Assembly: GCA_002384765.1 (NCBI GenBank)
Contig: DGBM01000201.1
Coordinates: 15,026-26,999 of the forward strand
Direction: 5' to 3'
DNA length: 11,974 nucleotides
DNA from: Demequinaceae bacterium UBA4004
Lineage (GTDB): Bacteria > Actinomycetota > Actinomycetes > Actinomycetales > Demequinaceae
Shown here: in pieces, positions 7,889-11,974 of the stretch
Numbering within the stretch: the first letter of the stretch is position 1
Layout: each line of letters starts with the position of its first letter
Position numbers and translations under genes: made by a program
Notes under the pieces: generated by a model
What the model saw: the letters and a program-made list of their open reading frames with translations, nothing else
Databases searched by the model: none
Told to the model about the DNA's origin: nothing

Positions 7889-8248
7889 ATGCCTTTGGAC
7901 CAGGGGATTGCCCAGCGACTCAAGCGCAACGAAGCGGGCCTGGTGAGCGCCGTCGTGCAAGACGCCACCACACTGCGGGTGCTGATGGTCGCGTGGATGA
8001 ACGACGACGCGCTTGACGAGACGCTGCGCACGCGGCGCGGCGTCTACTTCAGCCGCAGCCGGAACGAGATCTGGCGTAAGGGCGAGACCTCGGGCCACGT
8101 CCAGCACGTCGTCAGCGCGGAACTGGACTGCGACGGCGACGCCGTGCTGCTGATGGTGGATCAGACCGGGGGAGCGTGCCACACGGGCAAGATCTCATGC
8201 TTCGACGAGGGCGGGGCCCTCGAACTCGGTGTGGGAGCCCCGTCGTGA
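7889..8248 (+). CDS. hisI: HisI, phosphoribosyl-AMP cyclohydrolase
   Basis: 119 residues; opens the adenine ring of phosphoribosyl-AMP, the third step of histidine synthesis. Diagnostic blocks are [34 protein letters not shown], and [12 protein letters not shown]. Cys81, Cys97 and Cys104 are the expected zinc ligands, and Asp80, Asp82 and Asp84 the metal-binding aspartates of the family. Only the cyclohydrolase is present: there is no fused HisE (pyrophosphohydrolase) domain, as usual in actinobacteria. ATG 7889 is preferred because GGAAGGA (7874-7880) lies 8 bases upstream; an earlier in-frame start at 7856 would add 11 residues without support. The gene ends in a GTGA overlap with trpE, linking histidine and tryptophan synthesis in one transcript. 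Confidence 0.97.
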   Translation: MPLDQGIAQRLKRNEAGLVSAVVQDATTLRVLMVAWMNDDALDETLRTRRGVYFSRSRNEIWRKGETSGHVQHVVSAELDCDGDAVLLMVDQTGGACHTGKISCFDEGGALELGVGAPS

Positions 8249-9804
8249 CGCCGACGCCCGTCGCCGCGCCGGCGCTCGACTGGGGCGACACCTGGCCGTC
8301 GCGCAAGGAATTCGTGGCGTTGGGAGCCACGCACCGGGTGGTGCCCGTGGCGCGACGTCTTCTCGGCGACGGCTGGACGCCGGTCGCCGTCTACGCGGCC
8401 CTGAGTGCATCCCGTTCAGGCACGTTCATCCTCGAATCCGCCCAACCCGACGGCTCGCGCTCGCGCTACTCCTTTGTGGGCGTGCGCTCGCAGGCGGCGC
8501 TGACGATCGTGGGAGATGTGGCGCGGTGGACGGGAGATATTCCCACGGGCCTTGAGGATGGCGCGCCCCTGCCCACCATCAAGCAAGCGCTCGACGTTCT
8601 CGCCTCCGAGCAGATTCCCGGATTGCCCCCGCTCACGGGTGGGCTGGTGGGCGCCCTGGGCTGGGACATCGTTCGCCAGTGGGAGCCTACGCTTCCCGCC
8701 AACGCGGTGCGCGAGCTCGACCTGCCCGATGCCCACCTCCTGCTCGCGACCGATCTCGCGGTGCTCGATCACGTCGACGGCTCAGTGTGGCTCGTGGCCA
8801 ACGCGGTCAACACCGATGCCCAACCCACCGGAATCGATGAGGCCTATGCCTCGGCCGTGGAGCGCATCGACGCCATGGAGGAGGCCCTGGCCGTCGCCCC
8901 GCGCCTGCCAGCGATGGCGATCGATGCGTCGGCGCCGGAGGGTGTCGTGACGGCGAGATCCGAGGTAGGCGCGTACGAGAAGATGGTGAAGTTCGCGAAG
9001 GAGTCCATCCGCGACGGTGATGTATTCCAAGTGGTGCCGTCGCAGCGCTTTGACGCCGAATGCCCGGCGTCTGCGCTCGATGTGTACCGCGTGCTCCGCA
9101 CCCTCAACCCCAGCCCCTACATGTACTACGTGGAGTGTGAGGACGCCGACGGCAGGCGCTTCGCCATCGTTGGCGCGAGCCCGGAATCGCTCGTTACCGT
9201 GAAGGAACGCTCGGTGCTCACGTACCCCATCGCAGGCTCGCGGCCGCGCGGCGCGACTCCCGAGATGGACAAGGCGCTGGAGACGGAGTTGCTCGCCGAT
9301 CCCAAAGAGGTCGCCGAACACGTCATGCTCGTGGACCTGTCGCGCAACGATCTGGTGAAAGTGTGCGTGCCCACGTCGGTCGAGGTCGTGGAGTTCATGG
9401 CCGTCAATCGCTACAGCCACATCATGCACATCTGCTCCATCGTGGTCGGCGAGCTCGAAGACCATGCCAGCGCGCTCGACGCCTTTGTGGCGACCTTCCC
9501 CGCGGGCACTCTGTCGGGAGCACCCAAGCCACGCGCCATCGCGCTCATCGACGAACTTGAACCAGTGCGCCGCGGCTTCTACGGTGGAGCCATCGGGTAT
9601 TTCGACTTCGCGGGCAACATGGACCTCGCCATCGCCATTCGCACGGCGGTGATCGAGTCCGGGGTGGCGCACGTGCAAGCTGGGGCGGGCATTGTGGCGG
9701 ATTCCGTGCCCGCGACCGAGGCGCAGGAGACACGTGACAAGGCGGCCGCGATGTTGAGGGCCGTCTCGCGCGCTAACCGGCTCGTGGCCTCCGGTTCTGA
9801 CTAG
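8245..9804 (+). CDS. trpE: TrpE, anthranilate synthase component I
   Basis: 519 residues; with the glutamine amidotransferase TrpG it converts chorismate to anthranilate, the first committed step of tryptophan synthesis. The N-terminal domain has FILESAQ (Leu63-Glu64-Ser65), equivalent to the LLES tryptophan feedback site, so end-product inhibition is expected. The chorismate-binding domain (about residues 245-510) shows NPSPYMYY (288-295), [23 protein letters not shown] (364-370), HIMH (392-395), TLSGAPK (423-428), and GAGIVADS (from 480). GTG 8245 is chosen because it forms a GTGA overlap with the hisI stop, has GGGAG (8233-8237) 7 bases upstream and gives the usual length; GTG 8176 lies inside hisI. 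No leader peptide or attenuator can fit before it. trpG and trpD are not in the window; no fused TrpG domain is present. Confidence 0.97.
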   Translation: MTPTPVAAPALDWGDTWPSRKEFVALGATHRVVPVARRLLGDGWTPVAVYAALSASRSGTFILESAQPDGSRSRYSFVGVRSQAALTIVGDVARWTGDIPTGLEDGAPLPTIKQALDVLASEQIPGLPPLTGGLVGALGWDIVRQWEPTLPANAVRELDLPDAHLLLATDLAVLDHVDGSVWLVANAVNTDAQPTGIDEAYASAVERIDAMEEALAVAPRLPAMAIDASAPEGVVTARSEVGAYEKMVKFAKESIRDGDVFQVVPSQRFDAECPASALDVYRVLRTLNPSPYMYYVECEDADGRRFAIVGASPESLVTVKERSVLTYPIAGSRPRGATPEMDKALETELLADPKEVAEHVMLVDLSRNDLVKVCVPTSVEVVEFMAVNRYSHIMHICSIVVGELEDHASALDAFVATFPAGTLSGAPKPRAIALIDELEPVRRGFYGGAIGYFDFAGNMDLAIAIRTAVIESGVAHVQAGAGIVADSVPATEAQETRDKAAAMLRAVSRANRLVASGSD

Positions 9805-9807
9805 ACT
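9802..9807 (+). promoter_or_regulatory. Weak candidate -10 element overlapping the trpE stop
   Basis: TAGACT fits TAnnnT and includes the trpE stop codon TAG (9802-9804), the same arrangement as before pup. A start site near 9814 would leave a leader with a good Shine-Dalgarno site. No convincing -35 box is seen, and readthrough from trpE is just as likely. Confidence 0.25.
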
Positions 9808-9823
9808 CTTGCCCAAGTCCTTG

Positions 9824-9829
9824 AAGGAG
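9824..9829 (+). promoter_or_regulatory. Ribosome binding site that sets the HGxxPAAW protein start
   Basis: AAGGAG lies 8 bases before ATG 9838 but only 2 bases before ATG 9832 and overlaps GTG 9829. Spacing therefore points to ATG 9838 among three clustered in-frame starts. Confidence 0.65.
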
Positions 9830-9837
9830 TGATGACG

Positions 9838-10071
9838 ATGTCCCACCAGATCGACCCCGAGAATCTTCCCGCCGCGGCCCCCGATAACCACGGTCGGACG
9901 CCCGCGGCGTGGGCCACGAATGGCCTCATCGTGCTCGGCGCGCTGTTCGCAACGGTGGGTTTGATGATTCCGCTGTTCGCCCTGGTATGGGTGGGCGCGG
10001 GTGTAGTTGTCGCCGCACTGGCAGTGGGTGCGGCGCTGCGGGCGCTCGGTCACGGGCAACCGCTCCGCTAG
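9838..10071 (+). CDS. HGxxPAAW-family small membrane protein
   Basis: 77 residues with a polar N terminus, then HGRTPAAW (18-25), the motif that names this actinobacterial family, followed by two membrane helices (about 26-46 and 47-69) and a short basic tail. The family is repeatedly found beside trp genes in actinobacteria, as here directly after trpE, but I know of no proven function. A role in membrane transport or in a membrane-bound complex linked to tryptophan would be speculation. It follows trpE by 33 bases and precedes the DUF4190-like gene by 44 bases. The motif precedes the first helix directly, so it may lie at the membrane surface. Confidence 0.85.
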   Translation: MSHQIDPENLPAAAPDNHGRTPAAWATNGLIVLGALFATVGLMIPLFALVWVGAGVVVAALAVGAALRALGHGQPLR

Positions 10072-10115
10072 GCATCGCGAGTCTTGCGTAGCCGCCTTAC
10101 CAAAGGAGAAACGAC

Positions 10116-10424
10116 ATGACGGAAATTCCTCCCCCTCCGCCACCCATCGGGATGCCGGTCGGCGGCTCAGAAGAGAAGAACAGCCTCGGAGTGTGGGCAC
10201 TCGTGCTCGGCATCCTGTCGATCTTGTGCTGTGGCCTGTTCACGGGCATTCCCGCCATCATCTTGGGAAACAACTCCAAGAAGGCGGCTGCAGAGGGCCG
10301 GGCCACCAACGGCACGCTCGGCAACGTCGGCTTCATCCTCGGCATTGTGGGCACCGTTCTGGGGACCGTGGGCTGGGCGATCGCGCTGCTCACCGGTTCC
10401 TTCGCCTCAATCTCGGGCACCTGA
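10116..10424 (+). CDS. DUF4190-like small membrane protein with polyproline N terminus
   Basis: 102 residues. The N terminus carries six consecutive prolines (residues 5-10) in a Pro/Gly-rich cytoplasmic-looking segment. Then come two hydrophobic segments (about 24-50 and 70-95) separated by a polar turn NNSKKAAAEGRATNGT. The pattern LGILSILCCGLFTGIPAIILG, a basic turn, then a second G-rich helix is typical of DUF4190 proteins. Function is unknown. ATG 10116 is supported by AAAGGAG (10102-10108) 7 bases upstream. Its stop is 4 bases before the DUF2752-like gene. Six prolines in a row at the very start should stall ribosomes without EF-P, so expression may depend on that factor (inference from known EF-P biology). 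Confidence 0.85.
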   Translation: MTEIPPPPPPIGMPVGGSEEKNSLGVWALVLGILSILCCGLFTGIPAIILGNNSKKAAAEGRATNGTLGNVGFILGIVGTVLGTVGWAIALLTGSFASISGT

Positions 10425-10428
10425 TCTC

Positions 10429-10857
10429 ATGACGGCGACAGAGGCGGTGCCGCACCACAGGACCGGGTCAAAGTGGACCCTACCGGGTGCAGTCACCGCC
10501 TCTCTCGCCGCCATCGCCGTGTATACGGTGGTGAGGAATCCCCATCAGCCGGGCGCCTTCCCGTCGTGCGTGTTTCTGGCAGGCTCGGGGTATTACTGCC
10601 CGGGTTGCGGCGGGCTGCGCGCCGTGCACGATCTTCTTCACGGTGACGTGATCGGCGCGTTGCATATGAACGCGCTGGTTGTTCTTGGCATCGTGCCGGC
10701 ACTCGTCCTGGGATGGACGTGGTGGATCGCCGCGCTGGCGAACGACAAGGTTCCGCGTCCGCGGATTCCCACGTGGGTTGCCGTCGCAATTCCCGTACTG
10801 CTGGGCGTGTTCTGGGTGGTGCGGAATCTGCCTGGGATGGAGTTCTTGCGGCCCTGA
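10429..10857 (+). CDS. DUF2752-like membrane protein
   Basis: 142 residues with about three membrane segments (16-35, 82-104, 115-132). The segment YYCPGCGGLRAVHDLLHGDV (55-74), followed by ALHMNAL, contains the CPxCG...R...L..G....A...N signature of DUF2752. Cys57 and Cys60 form a CxxC pair that could bind metal or be redox active; Cys47 is nearby. No function is established. The second helix holds a Trp cluster, W96-T-W98-W99, just upstream of trpC. ATG 10429 is preferred: it follows the DUF4190-like stop by 4 bases, so reinitiation is likely, as no good Shine-Dalgarno site is seen. An earlier in-frame start at 10231 would overlap that gene by nearly 200 bases and is rejected. Confidence 0.85.
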   Translation: MTATEAVPHHRTGSKWTLPGAVTASLAAIAVYTVVRNPHQPGAFPSCVFLAGSGYYCPGCGGLRAVHDLLHGDVIGALHMNALVVLGIVPALVLGWTWWIAALANDKVPRPRIPTWVAVAIPVLLGVFWVVRNLPGMEFLRP

Positions 10858-10872
10858 CCGAGTCGACGCGCC

Positions 10873-10890
10873 GGTCCCAGGGGTCCCAGG
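10873..10890 (+). repeat. Perfect 9-bp tandem direct repeat before trpC
   Basis: GGTCCCAGG occurs twice with no spacer (10873-10881 and 10882-10890), inside the only intergenic space of note (10858-10926). It covers the place expected for the -35 region of the candidate trpC promoter. The inner TCCCAGG of either copy is complementary to CCTGGGA at 10831-10837 near the end of the DUF2752-like gene, so in a readthrough RNA two alternative 7-bp stems could form. It may be an operator, an RNA switch, or chance. Confidence 0.6.
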
Positions 10891-10897
10891 ACGGCGG

Positions 10898-10903
10898 TAC
10901 CAT
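10898..10903 (+). promoter_or_regulatory. Candidate -10 element of a trpC promoter
   Basis: TACCAT fits TAnnnT and would start transcription near 10910, just ahead of the trpC Shine-Dalgarno site. The -35 region (10875-10880 with a 17-base spacer) reads TCCCAG, unlike TTGACA, so an activator or a weak promoter would be needed. It is the best candidate in the 69-base gap. Confidence 0.35.
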
Positions 10904-10910
10904 TGAACCC

Positions 10911-10917
10911 GGGGAGG
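10911..10917 (+). promoter_or_regulatory. Ribosome binding site of trpC
   Basis: GGGGAGG is the strongest Shine-Dalgarno-like run near trpC and lies 9 bases before ATG 10927. It supports that start over TTG 10903, which lies upstream of the site. Confidence 0.7.
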
Positions 10918-10926
10918 TGGCAACGC

Positions 10927-11736
10927 ATGAGCGTTCTTGACGGAATTGTCGCAGGTGTCCGCAGCGACCTAGAAGCGCGTGAAATCGCCACTTCGATGGA
11001 CGAACTCAAGGAGCGCGCGGGACGGCGTCCGAGCGCTGTTGACGCGCTCCAGAAGCTTCAGACGGCCGAGGTTTCGGTCATTGCCGAGGTCAAGCGCTCC
11101 AGCCCCTCGAAGGGCGAGATCGCGCAGATCACAGATCCCGCGGCGCTCGCCACGGAGTACGAGGCGGGGGGCGCGAGCGTGATCTCGGTCCTCACCGAGC
11201 AGCGCCGCTTCGGCGGGTCGCTTCAGGATCTCGACGACGTTCGCGCCAAGGTGGACGTGCCGATCCTCCGCAAGGACTTCATCGTGACCCCCTACCAGGT
11301 GTGGGAGGCCAGGGCCCACGGTGCCGACATGGTGCTCCTCATCGTGGCGGCGCTCGAGCAGATGGCTCTCGAGAGCCTCGTGGAGCGCATCCACTCGCTC
11401 GGCATGTGTGCTTTGGTCGAGGTTCACGACGAACTCGAGGTGAAGCGCGCCGTCGACGCCGGCGCTCGGGTGATCGGCGTCAACGCTCGCAACCTCAAGA
11501 CTCTCGAAGTCGATCGCGGCACGTTCTCGCGTGTGGCGCCGACGATTCCTGACGGCATCGTCAAGGTCGCCGAGTCCGGCATCCGGGGCAGCCACGATGT
11601 GGTCGAGTACGCGCGTATGGGCGCCGACGCCGTGCTGGTGGGTGAGGCGCTCGTGAAGGACAAGGACCCGCGCACCGCGGTTGCGGAAATGGTCGCCGCA
11701 GGCGCACACCCCGCCCTGCGATCGGTGCGTCCGTGA
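10927..11736 (+). CDS. trpC: TrpC, indole-3-glycerol phosphate synthase
   Basis: 269 residues forming a (beta/alpha)8 barrel; it closes the ring of CdRP to indole-3-glycerol phosphate, the fourth step of tryptophan synthesis. The strand-end motifs are all present: [12 protein letters not shown] (Glu54, Lys56), [19 protein letters not shown] with Lys116 (general acid of the family), VEVHDE with Glu165 (general base), GVNARNL with Asn186, and AESGIR (Glu216) before the phosphate-binding GADAVLVGE. It is a single-function enzyme with no fused TrpF domain. ATG 10927 is set by the Shine-Dalgarno site and gives the usual [13 protein letters not shown] terminus. The stop forms a GTGA overlap with trpB, which hands the product to TrpAB. 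A promoter of its own is possible in the preceding gap. Confidence 0.98.
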   Translation: MSVLDGIVAGVRSDLEAREIATSMDELKERAGRRPSAVDALQKLQTAEVSVIAEVKRSSPSKGEIAQITDPAALATEYEAGGASVISVLTEQRRFGGSLQDLDDVRAKVDVPILRKDFIVTPYQVWEARAHGADMVLLIVAALEQMALESLVERIHSLGMCALVEVHDELEVKRAVDAGARVIGVNARNLKTLEVDRGTFSRVAPTIPDGIVKVAESGIRGSHDVVEYARMGADAVLVGEALVKDKDPRTAVAEMVAAGAHPALRSVRP

Positions 11737-11974
11737 CCTCACTGCTTTCCGGGGCTGTCGGCCCCTTCTTTGGCACGTTCGGAGGGCGGTTCGTACCGGA
11801 GGCGCTGGTCGCCGCTCTCGACGAACTGACGGACGCCTACGACAAGGCCAAGCACGACCCCACCTTCGGCGAGGAACTCGACCGACTCGCGCGTGATTAC
11901 ACGGGGCGCCCGTCGATCATCACCGAGGTGCCGCGCTTTGCGAGCCATTGCGGCGGCGCACGCGTGTTCCTCAA
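11733..11974 (+). CDS. trpB: TrpB, tryptophan synthase beta chain, N-terminal part (3' end outside window)
   Basis: GTG 11733 lies in a GTGA overlap with the trpC stop and opens a frame that stays open to the window end (80 codons plus two bases). The translation carries [20 protein letters not shown], followed by an [16 protein letters not shown] segment and GGARVFL, all matching the N terminus of TrpB, which condenses indole with serine using PLP. The PLP-binding lysine lies just past the edge, so the catalytic centre cannot be checked. The segment after the start is of normal length, with no sign of damage. Position and overlap suggest the usual trpC-trpB-trpA order. Confidence 0.95.
   Translation, partial: MTSLLSGAVGPFFGTFGGRFVPEALVAALDELTDAYDKAKHDPTFGEELDRLARDYTGRPSIITEVPRFASHCGGARVFL

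Noticed and set aside
6251..8182. 643-codon antisense open frame
   Set aside because: It lies opposite two clear ABC/his genes. Long antisense frames are expected in G+C-rich coding DNA, and its His/Arg/Asp-rich translation resembles no family I know.
10072..10115. Short CGC...GCG inverted match in the gap before the DUF4190-like gene
   Set aside because: Only three base pairs, with no T-tract; chance-level in G+C-rich DNA.
8782..10200. 472-codon antisense open frame opposite trpE and the HGxxPAAW gene
   Set aside because: Same artefact of high G+C; the sense genes are certain.
10231..10428. Extended 5' start for the DUF2752-like gene
   Set aside because: It overlaps the DUF4190-like gene in another frame, and the added residues are Arg/Ser/Pro-rich out-of-frame sequence; ATG 10429 fits the family.
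10831..10890. CCTGGGA/TCCCAGG inverted match as an intrinsic terminator after the DUF2752-like gene
   Set aside because: The loop would be about 35 bases or more and no T-run follows, so it does not fit a rho-independent terminator.

Overview
The window is G+C-rich (roughly two thirds by eye), densely packed, and every convincing gene lies on the + strand. A prokaryotic ubiquitin-like protein (Pup) with both its enzymes, frequent GTG starts in GTGA overlaps, and the order hisF ... hisI-trpE-small membrane genes-trpC-trpB all point to an actinobacterium, probably of the Micrococcales (Cellulomonas/Demequina-like); the genus is a guess. No gap reaches 300 bases; the longest stretch without a gene is the 69 bases before trpC. 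I saw no tRNA, rRNA, CRISPR array, insertion sequence or clear intrinsic terminator.

Region 1 (1-2463) is the pupylation module: the 3' part of dop (Pup deamidase/depupylase), pup (61 residues, ending Gly-Gly-Gln) and pafA (Pup ligase). pup and pafA are 6 bases apart, with no 20S proteasome genes (prcB, prcA) between them, the place they occupy in Mycobacterium. Dop would convert the terminal Gln of Pup to Glu, and PafA would then attach it to lysines of target proteins. Whether a proteasome exists elsewhere in the genome cannot be seen.

Region 2 (2504-3418) encodes a lipoprotein with two tandem, degenerate FKBP-like domains. FKBP genes commonly follow pafA in actinobacteria, but the pafB/pafC and tat genes usually found next are missing and hisF follows directly.

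Region 3 (3418-9804) is a tightly coupled histidine/tryptophan operon with an unexpected pair inside it: hisF, two ABC exporter half-transporters, hisI, trpE. Junctions hisF/ABC1, ABC1/ABC2 and hisI/trpE are all 4-base GTGA overlaps. The two ABC subunits have complementary defects in their ATP-site motifs, as expected of a heterodimeric exporter with one degenerate and one consensus ATP site.

Region 4 (9838-10857) holds three small membrane-protein genes between trpE and trpC: an HGxxPAAW-family protein, a DUF4190-like protein and a DUF2752-like protein. Their functions are unknown. Region 5 (10927-11974) is trpC followed, through another GTGA overlap, by the start of trpB, which runs off the window. 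A perfect 9-bp tandem repeat lies just before trpC, where the -35 region of a candidate promoter would be.

Most of the window is recognisable core metabolism and proteolysis. I do not see a wholly new system. The points most worth following are the Pup module without adjacent proteasome genes, the ABC pair built into the his operon, the twin-FKBP lipoprotein, and the unexplained membrane genes plus repeat before trpC.
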